From contig DYHQ01000004.1 of the NCBI GenBank assembly GCA_020724065.1, positions 1-47,751 of the forward strand: a DNA stretch of 47,751 bases, given 5' to 3'. This document shows positions 29,005 through 38,287 of this stretch, piece by piece (position 1 is the stretch's first letter; each line of letters starts with the position of its first letter). Origin of the DNA: Candidatus Puniceispirillum sp. (GTDB lineage: Bacteria > Electryoneota > RPQS01 > DYHQ01). The position numbers and the translations under genes are program-made. The notes under the pieces were generated by a model. The model had not been told where the DNA came from. It was given only the letters and a program-made list of their open reading frames with translations, and ran no database searches.

Positions 29005-29473
29005 TGGGATTCTCTCCTCCGTCGGCGCCGAGAGATGAGGACTTACGGGTGTGGGAAATCTGTTTCGGCATAACAACTTCCAGTAGGCCGTCGCAATAAT
29101 GTGCTTCTATCTTGTCAACATCAACAATCCGCGGCAAGTGGAAACGGCGTTCAAAAGGTCCGAAATCCATTTCCATCAAGTGGTAGTGTCTCTTGGGATA
29201 CTTCGAGAGTTCTCGTCGAAGGCCACGAATGGTCAGTGTGGACCCCTCAATCTTTACGGACACCTCCTGACGATCTATGCCGGCGATGTCCATAATAACG
29301 ACCAAAGCTTCCTGAGTCTCAAAGAGGTCCGTCGGTGGAAGCCATCGCTTGTCTGTCGCAATGAGGCTCGGTCCTTTGACACGATAATAGTGCCGAAACA
29401 GAAATTCAAGTTCCTCGCCTTGTCCCGCGGCACAGACGGGAACATCTCGATCCACCTGGACGAAGGAATGCAT
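28997..29473 (-). CDS. Small heat shock protein, Hsp20/alpha-crystallin family
   Basis: 158 aa; PPTDLFETQEALVVIMDIAGIDRQEVSVKIEGSTLTIRGLR...FGPFERRFHLPRIVDVDKIEAHYCDGLLEVVMPK. Confidence 0.92.
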   Translation of the reverse strand: MHSFVQVDRDVPVCAAGQGEELEFLFRHYYRVKGPSLIATDKRWLPPTDLFETQEALVVIMDIAGIDRQEVSVKIEGSTLTIRGLRRELSKYPKRHYHLMEMDFGPFERRFHLPRIVDVDKIEAHYCDGLLEVVMPKQISHTRKSSSLGADGGENPNA

Positions 29474-29671
29474 TGCTGGTTCTCACAGTTATATGAGTAA
29501 AGAATTGCTACAGGAATCCCGTGAAGCTCCCGCTGTTGGCCGAATCACACGAAACGGAGCGTCTCCTCGTGCTTTGGCATGCGCTTTGTAATTGCAATAA
29601 TATAACCACCCCTCCTCACAGTTGCAAGTGGGCATTCACACGCAAGAAGGGGGGCTTGTGGAATTTTTTTC

Positions 29672-29700
29672 TTGCTTTCGGCCATTTTCTGGATTAAATT
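29672..29700 (+). promoter_or_regulatory. Putative promoter (TTGCTT-N17-TAAATT) upstream of the EEP-family protein
   Basis: -35 at 29672-29677, 17-nt spacer, -10 at 29695-29700. Confidence 0.45.
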
Positions 29701-29853
29701 AATATAGTCGGCGGGCATGAAATCCCCCTGGACTACTTTGTTGCATCCAGCATGCCAACTGGGAGAGAACAAAGACGGCCGCTATCTGTCCGCGGAAACC
29801 GAGACGCTCGGGCCGCTGGTGTGTACGATATTGATTTGAATAGGTTTGCGAAG

Positions 29854-32784
29854 ATGCTGCACGAAAATGAGTCGAGACTCAAAGGAAGAGCGAAAGTGAG
29901 AAATCGTTTAGTGCGTAAGCAACTTGCTTTCGTCGTGTTGCTCTTTTTTGCAGCACCGACGATGATAAGGGCACAGAATTATGATACTCTGCGCATTGTA
30001 ACCCATAACGCATTGAGCTTCTGTGGTTCGACTTGTGCCGTGCGCGTCCCGGCCTTCCGCACCGTTCACCAAGCCATTAACGCCGACATCGTGGTGACTC
30101 AAGAACAGGTGTCTCAGTCCGGAGTCGATCAATTCCTGAGTCATGTTCTGAACTACGGGCAGCCCGGAACCTACGCGGCCGCCCCGTGGGCGAACGGACC
30201 TGATACCGATAATGCCCTTTTCTATAAAGTGAATAGTGTCGCCGTCGTCTCGACTCTGCAAATCCCCACCGAGCCCTCAGGCGGCATCCGGGACATTAGC
30301 GAATATGTGCTCAAACCGAAGGGCATGGACGCCACAGGAGAATTCCGGATCTACTCACTTCACTTGAAGGCGGGAAACACTTCCGGCGATGAGGACATTC
30401 GCCTCATCGAGGCGACGATTCTGAGAAATCACCTGAATGCGTTGCCCGACGGTAGCAACTTCCTGGTCATGGGGGACTTCAACTGCTATTCCAGTGACGA
30501 TGCCGGATACCAGAAGCTCATTGCTTCGGAAGGAGACAATTCCGGTCGGTGCTACGATCCTATCAATACCCCGGGCGACTGGAACAACTGCAGTTTCGCA
30601 AGTGTCCACACGCAGTCCACTCGCACGACCGTCTTGAATCCCTCGGATGGAGGGACGACCGGAGGAATGGACGACCGATTTGACCAAATCCTCTCCTCGC
30701 AGGCTTTCCTCTCTTCGGGGTGGTTTGAATGCCTGACTGCATCGCATACAGCATATGGCAATGATGGCAATCATTGCAATGATTCCATCAACGACCCGCC
30801 CAACACCGCCGTCGGACAAGACATTGCCAATGCGCTTCAACGCGCCTCAGACCATATCCCGGTGTACATGAACTTTCGGCATCCTATTCCCACCATCATA
30901 GTCACTACCCCAAATGGTGGGGAATCCTGGTCTGTCGGTCAATCTGACACAATCCGCTGGACCGGTACTGGCCTTGCCGGCAATGTAACGATAAGCGTCA
31001 ACCGGAACTACCCCTCAGGAAACTGGGAACCCTTATTCTCAGGAACAGCGAATGATGGCGTGCAGCCCTGGACGGTAACAAGTCCTACAAGCGCACTGTG
31101 CCGGATTCGCATTGTCGGCGACTCGCATGCGCCCGCCCGTGATTCCTCCGATGCCAACTTCACAATTACGGATCCCTTTGTCACCGTATCCTCTCCGAAC
31201 GGCGGTGAAAATTGGTACTGGGGTGAGCCACACAACATACTTTGGAGCTCAGGAGCCGGCGGAACGGTGGACATCTCGCTCAATCGAGATTTCCCTTCCG
31301 GAGAATGGGAGCCAGTCGTTTCAGGAACGCCCAACGACGGCAGTGCGCCGTGGACCGTAAGCAGCCCGGCAACGGCAAGCGCTCGAATCCGAATTGTCAG
31401 CACTGCCAATCCTGCGATTCGCGATTCCTCCAACGCGAACTTCGGAATCTCCGACCCGTATCTCATCCTCATGACCCCTCATGGAGGAGAGGTTTGGACG
31501 GCAGGGCAGACTGAGACCATTGAATGGGAAGGTGCGGGTTTGCTCAGCTCGGACAGCATCGAGATTGAACTGAATCGAAACTGGCCGGGCCCAGTATGGC
31601 AATCCATTGACACGGCCATATACGATTGGTTTGCGCAGGACTGGCTGGTGTCGGGGCCGGGAACCGCTTCGGCACGCATGCGCATCACTTGTTTGCGAGA
31701 ATCCATGATACAAGCCGAGTCAGAGGCCAATTTCATCATCGTAGGCAGCAACGAGCCTCCCTTCATCCTTCACGACCCATCGCATGATGGAGCGCCTGGA
31801 AATATCACGGTTGTCGCGAGCGTGTTTGATGAAGATCCGGGGCCTACCGCAAAGCTTTTTCATCGAGCGGTCGGTTCCGGCATCTATGACTCCACTGCAA
31901 TGAGCCTCACAGGCAATCCCAATGAACTCGCTGCAACAGTGGGACCCCTCGACGAAGACAACTACGAATACTTCATTCGTGCCCAAGACGCTGATCTTCA
32001 GATTTCGGAGACAGAAGTCTATGATTTCCAGTTGGCGTCACCTTGTGGGACAAGCGTTGGTTATGATAACGGAAGCGCAGACCGGTACAATTGGGCGGGG
32101 GGTGAGGAATTCCGCTGGGCAGTGAGATTCACACCCACCAGCACTTTCATCCTCTGCGGCGCCCAGTTTGCTGTTTCTCGTATCAAACCCGATTCGGCGC
32201 ATCAACGCATCGCTATCGAAGTGTATGATGACGATGGTTTCGGTCTCCCGGGACTGCAGCTCTTGGTCGACACGACGGGCTCAGTTGGGAATGTCATGGG
32301 GGGTCTGCCAGAAGACACGACCCTTTGGGCGACGGCTATCTTCCGTGATGAAGCAGGCGAGCCGTTGGTTCTGACCGGCGACTTTTTTATCGCCGTCGGC
32401 AATCCGGACACTCTGCAATACGAGGCTTTTGCGCGCGACACGACTAGCCCGAACTCCGGCCGAAGCTACCTCTACGATGGGTGCGAGGAGGCGTGGTTCA
32501 ACGAAAATGACGGATGCGACAATTGCCGAGTCGGCAACCGACTCATCCGCGCCATCGGTTTCTATCAAAGCTCTCCGCAAATTGTTGTCTCACGAGCCGG
32601 CGATGACGCCAAGCTGGACTGGACATCCACGGGAGCTCCCTACTATCGCGTTTACAGCTCTACGGAACCTTTCGGCAGCTATGCTCTGGAGGGAAGCACC
32701 TCCCAGCCGACTTTCACTGACAACAACGCCATCGTGCAAGAGGTTAGGAAATTCTACCGGGTCGTCTCGTCCACCCAACCCTGA
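29854..32784 (+). CDS. Secreted endonuclease/exonuclease/phosphatase (EEP) family protein with tandem NGGE-type beta-sandwich repeats
   Basis: LRIVTHNALSF, FLVMGDFNCYSSDD, ASDHIPVYMNF; at least three repeats (TTPNGGESWSVGQSDTIRWTG, SSPNGGENWYWGEPHNILWSS, MTPHGGEVWTAGQTETIEWEG); start ATG 29854 or GTG 29896-region is uncertain (ORF begins 29752). Confidence 0.85.
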   Translation: MLHENESRLKGRAKVRNRLVRKQLAFVVLLFFAAPTMIRAQNYDTLRIVTHNALSFCGSTCAVRVPAFRTVHQAINADIVVTQEQVSQSGVDQFLSHVLNYGQPGTYAAAPWANGPDTDNALFYKVNSVAVVSTLQIPTEPSGGIRDISEYVLKPKGMDATGEFRIYSLHLKAGNTSGDEDIRLIEATILRNHLNALPDGSNFLVMGDFNCYSSDDAGYQKLIASEGDNSGRCYDPINTPGDWNNCSFASVHTQSTRTTVLNPSDGGTTGGMDDRFDQILSSQAFLSSGWFECLTASHTAYGNDGNHCNDSINDPPNTAVGQDIANALQRASDHIPVYMNFRHPIPTIIVTTPNGGESWSVGQSDTIRWTGTGLAGNVTISVNRNYPSGNWEPLFSGTANDGVQPWTVTSPTSALCRIRIVGDSHAPARDSSDANFTITDPFVTVSSPNGGENWYWGEPHNILWSSGAGGTVDISLNRDFPSGEWEPVVSGTPNDGSAPWTVSSPATASARIRIVSTANPAIRDSSNANFGISDPYLILMTPHGGEVWTAGQTETIEWEGAGLLSSDSIEIELNRNWPGPVWQSIDTAIYDWFAQDWLVSGPGTASARMRITCLRESMIQAESEANFIIVGSNEPPFILHDPSHDGAPGNITVVASVFDEDPGPTAKLFHRAVGSGIYDSTAMSLTGNPNELAATVGPLDEDNYEYFIRAQDADLQISETEVYDFQLASPCGTSVGYDNGSADRYNWAGGEEFRWAVRFTPTSTFILCGAQFAVSRIKPDSAHQRIAIEVYDDDGFGLPGLQLLVDTTGSVGNVMGGLPEDTTLWATAIFRDEAGEPLVLTGDFFIAVGNPDTLQYEAFARDTTSPNSGRSYLYDGCEEAWFNENDGCDNCRVGNRLIRAIGFYQSSPQIVVSRAGDDAKLDWTSTGAPYYRVYSSTEPFGSYALEGSTSQPTFTDNNAIVQEVRKFYRVVSSTQP

Positions 32785-32813
32785 GGTGAGCTTACGAAAA
32801 GTGAAGTTTTCGC

Positions 32814-32842
32814 TTGACATATCGAGCGAAATTCATTATATT
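32814..32842 (+). promoter_or_regulatory. Sigma70-type promoter upstream of tatA (TTGACA-N17-TATATT)
   Basis: Consensus -35 at 32814-32819, 17-nt spacer, -10 at 32837-32842. Confidence 0.65.
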
Positions 32843-32879
32843 TGCTATGTCTTTTGTCAAATGAAGAAGGAGACCCCTT

Positions 32880-33044
32880 TTGAGATTCGGCTGGCTTGAA
32901 ATCGTTCTTATCGTATTGGTTCTTCTGCTTCTGTTTGGCGGACGCAAGATCCCGGAGCTGATGCGCGGGTTAGGACGGGGTGTCAAGGAGTTCAAAGAGG
33001 GAATCAAGGAGGGTGAAAACGACAAAAAGGACTCCCCTCCCTAA
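32880..33044 (+). CDS. tatA: Sec-independent (twin-arginine) translocase TatA-family protein
   Basis: 54 aa, TTG start preceded by [61 protein letters not shown]; classic Tat[22 protein letters not shown]; absent from the supplied ORF list. Confidence 0.9.
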   Translation: MRFGWLEIVLIVLVLLLLFGGRKIPELMRGLGRGVKEFKEGIKEGENDKKDSPP

Positions 33045-33132
33045 ACTGTCACGACGCCCTCCGGCTTCTTTTTCCCTTGATTTGCACTTGAAAACATCAA
33101 ATACTCCGCCACCACAAGTAGGATATTGAATC

Positions 33133-33729
33133 ATGGCTACCCAGGTGGGACAGAATATGTCCGAGCAAAAGTTCTACTCCTCAAAGGAAGTCTGCGACGA
33201 CCTCCAAATTTCCAAATCCACGCTGTTCAAATGGGAACGAGAAGGCCTCATTACCCGGGTTCGGCGCGACTGGAGAGGCTGGCGGCTGTATGACCAGCAC
33301 AATATCGAGGAAATCAAGCGCAATATCGAACGCCAAAAGATGCAAGATGTCGGCAATCGTAGCAATTTGATTTTAGTTGTGGACGATGATCCGAGCATTC
33401 TTCAGGTAATGAGCCAGCTTTTGAAGACAGCCGGCTACGAGGTCATTACGGCAGCTACCGGCGAAGAGGCGGTCCAACTCCATACAGAGAGACTCCCTGG
33501 GCTGACCTTTCTCGATGTGAAACTGAAAGGCAAGAGCGGCATTGATGTTTTCAGGGAGATTCGCGGCGCAGATCCTCAGGCGACCGTTATCATTCTGACC
33601 GGCTATCCCAAAATCGAGGATACGGTTCAGGTCATTAAGGAAGGTGCTTACAACTATCTGACAAAACCCATCAAGACTGACGAGCTCCTCGAGATGGTTC
33701 AGGAGGTTCTTGGGGAAGCAGCCACCTAA
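33133..33729 (+). CDS. Regulator with N-terminal MerR-type HTH and C-terminal response-regulator receiver domain
   Basis: 198 aa; KFYSSKEVCDDLQISKSTLFKWEREGLITRVRRDWRGWRLYDQHNIEEIKR; receiver VVDDDPSILQVMSQLLKTAGYEV...TFLDVKLKGKSGIDV...ILTGYPKIEDT...YNYLTKPI. Confidence 0.9.
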   Translation: MATQVGQNMSEQKFYSSKEVCDDLQISKSTLFKWEREGLITRVRRDWRGWRLYDQHNIEEIKRNIERQKMQDVGNRSNLILVVDDDPSILQVMSQLLKTAGYEVITAATGEEAVQLHTERLPGLTFLDVKLKGKSGIDVFREIRGADPQATVIILTGYPKIEDTVQVIKEGAYNYLTKPIKTDELLEMVQEVLGEAAT

Positions 33730-33771
33730 TCGGCCTGCGAGAAGGTCTTTCTCTTAGACAGGAATTTGCTC

Positions 33772-33803
33772 AGCCCCGTTGTTACCTGCGGGGCTTGCTT
33801 TTT
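33772..33803 (+). terminator. Rho-independent terminator after the HTH-receiver gene
   Basis: AGCCCCG / CGGGGCT stem followed by TGCTTTTT. Confidence 0.7.
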
Positions 33804-33875
33804 CAACGGCGGGAACATTCGTTCTCGGCGCGAGATTTAATCTATTGGAAGTGATGTTAATACATCGGAGATTTC

Positions 33876-35141
33876 GTGATGGTTTCCCCTGACATCTGGC
33901 TTTTTTGGTGGGCATTTTGGTGCTACTTGGCTGCCTTTGCTCTCTTTTCAGTCTATCTGGGAACGGGAAGAGAGCGCATCGGCTGGATTGGAGCTGCACT
34001 GACCGGGTGCGGACTTGTGCCTCAAACCGTCGGGTTCTTTGTGCGCTGGGTGCTTTCACAGCACTATCCGCTCTCCAACATGTACGAGTATCTTGCGATT
34101 ATGAGTTGGATGGCGGCTTTGACGATGGGAATTGTGCTGTGGCGGTATCGCCGGTTGAAGATGGCCGCACTGATTTCGCCCATCATCTTCATGTTGATGG
34201 TGACAGCATCGCTGCTCCCCAAAGAAATCAACATGCAACTCCTGCCGGCTCTCCAAAGCTACTGGCTCACTATCCATGTGACTCTTGCGGCGATTGGCTC
34301 GGGCGCGCTGGCCGTGGGTGCGATAATATCATTTCTTTATCTTGTGCATGACCCTGACCTGGCTGCGAAGGAAGGACCGCTCGACGGCGTTCGAGGGCGT
34401 GTTGCTTTGGCCACAGCCATCGGGATTCCTATGGCTCTGGTCATCCTTCTCAGTCTGGCTCATGCCCTACCTGCCAGCGCGGCGGTGTTCGGGCGTGGTG
34501 ATAATGCGGTCAATGGAATTGGCTCAATTTTCGCAGCACTCGGCATCGGAGCTCCACTGGGAGCCACTGGCTGGGGCCTTGGCTACCGCCGAGTGGTTCG
34601 CCGGAATGCCCAAGCCGCTGGTGGAGGGTACCTGTTTGCCGTGGCCTTTTTGAGCTTTCTTCTGGGCGCGTTGCTGACGGGAATCCTCGTCAAACTGAAT
34701 CTGTTCAGAGTAACGGCGGGGAGTCCGTTTCGTATCTTTGAATTCTTCGGACTGTCTTGGCTCCTGGCCGTGCCACTGTTTCTCCTTCTGAACCATTTTT
34801 TCCGACATGGCAGGCGACTGACAGGGCTTAGACTGGATCGCAGACTCCTGGACGAGATCTCTGCGGGAACCATCAAGCTGGGTTATCCGCTTTATACAGT
34901 GGGGGCTCTCTTCGCCGGGGCGATTTGGGCGGAGCAAGCCTGGGGGTCTTTCTGGTCGTGGGATCCTAAGGAAGTGGGAGCCTTAATCATCTGGCTTTTC
35001 TATTCGGGTTTTTTGCACGCCCGACTTCAGCGCGGTTGGACCGGCACAAGGTCAGCGACTCTCTCCTTGGCCGGTTTCGGAATGATTCTTCTCTCGTTTT
35101 TCGGCAATTATTTTTTTGGTGGTTTGCATGCCTATGCATGA
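33876..35141 (+). CDS. Cytochrome c biogenesis protein, CcsA/CcsB (ResC) family
   Basis: 421 aa multi-TM; LSNMYEYLAIMSWM, AEQAWGSFWSWDPKEVGALIIWLFYSGFLHARLQRGW tryptophan-rich heme-handling motif. Confidence 0.92.
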   Translation: MMVSPDIWLFWWAFWCYLAAFALFSVYLGTGRERIGWIGAALTGCGLVPQTVGFFVRWVLSQHYPLSNMYEYLAIMSWMAALTMGIVLWRYRRLKMAALISPIIFMLMVTASLLPKEINMQLLPALQSYWLTIHVTLAAIGSGALAVGAIISFLYLVHDPDLAAKEGPLDGVRGRVALATAIGIPMALVILLSLAHALPASAAVFGRGDNAVNGIGSIFAALGIGAPLGATGWGLGYRRVVRRNAQAAGGGYLFAVAFLSFLLGALLTGILVKLNLFRVTAGSPFRIFEFFGLSWLLAVPLFLLLNHFFRHGRRLTGLRLDRRLLDEISAGTIKLGYPLYTVGALFAGAIWAEQAWGSFWSWDPKEVGALIIWLFYSGFLHARLQRGWTGTRSATLSLAGFGMILLSFFGNYFFGGLHAYA

Positions 35142-38100
35142 CGGGCGGCATAAGCAGGGCGAGCCTGACCGAGGATGCCTGCTCTTCGCTCAATTCCTGA
35201 TTCGCAGTCTCGGATTTCTTCTCTTGCTCGCACCTGGCCTTGTCCAAGGCGAATACTTTGGAAAAAACAAGGTGCAGTACGAGACTTTCCATTGGCGCTA
35301 CATCCAGTCGGAGCATTTCGATGTCTATTTCACGGAAGAGGGAGAGGAGATTGCTGAATTCGTCGCGGAAACAGCCGAACAGGCTCTGGAGAATCTCCAA
35401 CGCAGTTTCGACTACAGACTGGACGATCGCATCACGATTATCACCTATCTATCCCACAACAACTTCGAGCAAACGAATGTCACGATGGAACTCCCTGAAG
35501 AGAGTCTCGGGGGATTCACGGAGTTCTTGAAGAATCGCGTCGTGATTCCCTTTCAGGGCAGTTATGAAGAATATCGCCATGTGATTCACCACGAGCTGGC
35601 TCACGCGGTCATGCTACGGATGCTTCACGGCAGTGGATTTCAGTCCATTCTCATTGGGGCCGCCACAATGCAATTGCCGCTCTGGTTCAGCGAGGGGCTG
35701 GCCGAGTATGAATCGCGGAATGGCTGGGATACGGAATCGGACATGTTCATGCGAGATGCGACCGTCAGCGGCTACCTGCCCGACATGGAGATGCTGAACG
35801 GCTACATGGCCTACAAGGGAGGCCAGTCCATCCTCTACTTCATTGATCAGCGCTACGGTTCTCAGAAGGTCGGCGAAATCCTCAACAAGCTGCGCAGCAA
35901 TCGCGATCTGGAAAAATCCATTAAGGCGGCGATTGGCCTGGATATGGAAGAATTCAACAGACGCTGGAAAACCTCGTTGCGCCGTGCCTATTGGCCACAA
36001 GTTGCCGATATGAAGGCTCCCGAGGAGTTTGCCGAACGACTGACGGACCATACCAAGTGGCGCAATTTCGTTAACAATGGTCCCGCGATCTCACCGGATG
36101 GCGAGCAGGTCGCGTTTCTTTCTGACCGAACAGACTACTTTGATCTTTATCTACTCGATGTGAACACGAAGAAACTCCGAAAGCTCTTGCGCGGTGAGCG
36201 AAGCGGGAACTTCGAGGAACTCAAATGGCTGGATTCGCGCATCTCGTGGTCTCCCGACGGTCGGATGATCACCTTCGCATCAAAAGCAGGCCAGTCGGAC
36301 GCCATCTATCTGCTCGATGTGAAGAAACGAAAGATTCGTCGTTCTTTTCGGTGGTCTCTGGATGCCGTATTCAAACCGGTTTGGTCACCGGATGGCGAGA
36401 AGATCGCGTTTGTCGGTGTGAACAGAGGTCGTTCGGACATCTACTACTTTGATATCGCCGACGGACAATTGCGGAAAGCTACGGATGATATTTTTTCCGA
36501 CGACGACCCATCATGGGCTCCGGACTCTAAGTCCCTTACCTTCGTATCGGACCGGCGCGATTCTTTGAGAGTGCGAGGCTATGAAACACACATCGCCATG
36601 CATCGTATGGACTATCGCCAACAGGATATTTATGTTCTCCGATTGGGTGATGATCGGGTTCAGCGCATCACTTCCACCGAAGCAAACGAGCGCTCTCCCG
36701 TTTTCACACCGGATGGCAGGAACCTCGTCTATTCCGGCAATTCCAGTGGAGTGTACAACCTCTACCGACTGAATCTCGAAACGACGGAGAGCGAGGCGTT
36801 CACCAACTGTCTGACCGGCTGCCTCCAGCCAAGCTATTCAGCGAATACTCGCCGCCTGGTATTTACAGCATTGTATGATGGGGGCTATGACATCTTTCTT
36901 CTGAAGAACGGATTGGAAAAACCCGCGGTGACGCTCGTTCCAACGCCTTTCCGACAAAAAGGGACGGTTGACTTCGAGGAAATCGTGGCAAGTCCCGGCT
37001 CCACATCGGGTGGAGTTTCAGGTCATTCGCGCACTTACGCGCACTATGTCTTCGCGACCAGCGGTGGACTGGATACCAGAGCAACGGCCAGCGACAGCGC
37101 CGAGACGACCACGAGCCGCTTGCCCGAGGGAGGTTTTGCCTCCAAGAATTACCGAGTGAAGCTGACTCCAGATTTCGTCTACGCTACCGCCGCTTATTCC
37201 AGTTTCTTCGGAGTCCAGGGTTCCAGCCAGATTCTCTTCTCGGATGTCTTGGGGAATCACCTCATCTTTCTTAACACAGATCTCTACTATGATTTCAATA
37301 ATTTGGATAATACCAACTTTCAGGTCGAGTACTACTACTTGCCTCGCCGCCTGAACTACGGAACCAGTTTTTGTCGCAATGTGTACTATCTTGATGGTGG
37401 ACTGGTGCGGGACCGCACTCTTCAGCTTGGATTCTACCTTGCGTATCCTTTCACAAAATACTCACGAATGGAATTCGACTTCGCCGGGCACATGGTGGAC
37501 CGGGATCATTATGATTTTGACAGGGGAGAGTATCGGTATACCTCAAAGCGCCGAACACTGCTTCCGCGACTCGCGTATGTCTATGACGCCGCTCTGTGGG
37601 GAATGACCGGACCGGTCAATGGGAGTCGTTATCGAGTCTCCTATGCCTACAGTCCGCGGCTGCAGAGTGCCTCATCACAAGAGTCATGGGGCGCCAGTTT
37701 CTACATACTGAAAGGGGATTTTCGACACTACATGCGTCTCCGCCAGGGCTACACTTGGGCGTCAAGGATTGCCGGTGGATTGTCCGGCGGCGAGAAACCG
37801 CAGCTCTTCTTTCTGGGAGGCGTCTGGAATTGGATCAATCGTGAGTATCAAGGGGACTTGCCTGTTGACGATATTGACGATTTCTACTTCGCCTCCTTTG
37901 TAGTCCCCTTTCGTGGCGGGAAGTATTTCGAATATCAGGGCACACGATTCTTCCTCACCAATCAGGAGTTTCGATTCCCGATGGTTCGCGACCTGAAACT
38001 CGGGTGGCCTCTCCCTCTCGAAATCCGCAACATTCAGGGAACGCTCTTTACCGACATCGGAGCAACCTGGAATGGCGACAGCCTGAAGATCACCGAGGAT

Positions 38101-38262
38101 ACACCGGCGGGAAGACATCTGCGCGACTTGCATGTCGGTTTTGGATTTGGACCTCGCTTGCGATTGGGCTTCTTGCTTCTGCAGTGGGATGTTGCCTGGA
38201 GGACAGATTTGCTCGAGACCTCGAAACCGAGTTATTACTTCTCTCTGGGCGCAGAATTCTGA
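35116..38262 (+). CDS. Outer-membrane protein: gluzincin-like (MA-type) peptidase domain + TolB/WD40-like propeller + C-terminal beta-barrel
   Basis: 1048 aa; HHELAHAVMLRMLHG...LPLWFSEGLAEYESRNG; repeats ISPDGEQVAFLSDRTDYFDLYLLDV, WSPDGEKIAFVGVNRGRSDIYYF; barrel-like C-terminus ending YYFSLGAEF. Confidence 0.85.
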   Translation: MVVCMPMHDGRHKQGEPDRGCLLFAQFLIRSLGFLLLLAPGLVQGEYFGKNKVQYETFHWRYIQSEHFDVYFTEEGEEIAEFVAETAEQALENLQRSFDYRLDDRITIITYLSHNNFEQTNVTMELPEESLGGFTEFLKNRVVIPFQGSYEEYRHVIHHELAHAVMLRMLHGSGFQSILIGAATMQLPLWFSEGLAEYESRNGWDTESDMFMRDATVSGYLPDMEMLNGYMAYKGGQSILYFIDQRYGSQKVGEILNKLRSNRDLEKSIKAAIGLDMEEFNRRWKTSLRRAYWPQVADMKAPEEFAERLTDHTKWRNFVNNGPAISPDGEQVAFLSDRTDYFDLYLLDVNTKKLRKLLRGERSGNFEELKWLDSRISWSPDGRMITFASKAGQSDAIYLLDVKKRKIRRSFRWSLDAVFKPVWSPDGEKIAFVGVNRGRSDIYYFDIADGQLRKATDDIFSDDDPSWAPDSKSLTFVSDRRDSLRVRGYETHIAMHRMDYRQQDIYVLRLGDDRVQRITSTEANERSPVFTPDGRNLVYSGNSSGVYNLYRLNLETTESEAFTNCLTGCLQPSYSANTRRLVFTALYDGGYDIFLLKNGLEKPAVTLVPTPFRQKGTVDFEEIVASPGSTSGGVSGHSRTYAHYVFATSGGLDTRATASDSAETTTSRLPEGGFASKNYRVKLTPDFVYATAAYSSFFGVQGSSQILFSDVLGNHLIFLNTDLYYDFNNLDNTNFQVEYYYLPRRLNYGTSFCRNVYYLDGGLVRDRTLQLGFYLAYPFTKYSRMEFDFAGHMVDRDHYDFDRGEYRYTSKRRTLLPRLAYVYDAALWGMTGPVNGSRYRVSYAYSPRLQSASSQESWGASFYILKGDFRHYMRLRQGYTWASRIAGGLSGGEKPQLFFLGGVWNWINREYQGDLPVDDIDDFYFASFVVPFRGGKYFEYQGTRFFLTNQEFRFPMVRDLKLGWPLPLEIRNIQGTLFTDIGATWNGDSLKITEDTPAGRHLRDLHVGFGFGPRLRLGFLLLQWDVAWRTDLLETSKPSYYFSLGAEF

Positions 38263-38287
38263 GTCAACTCGCACTTTCTACGAACTC

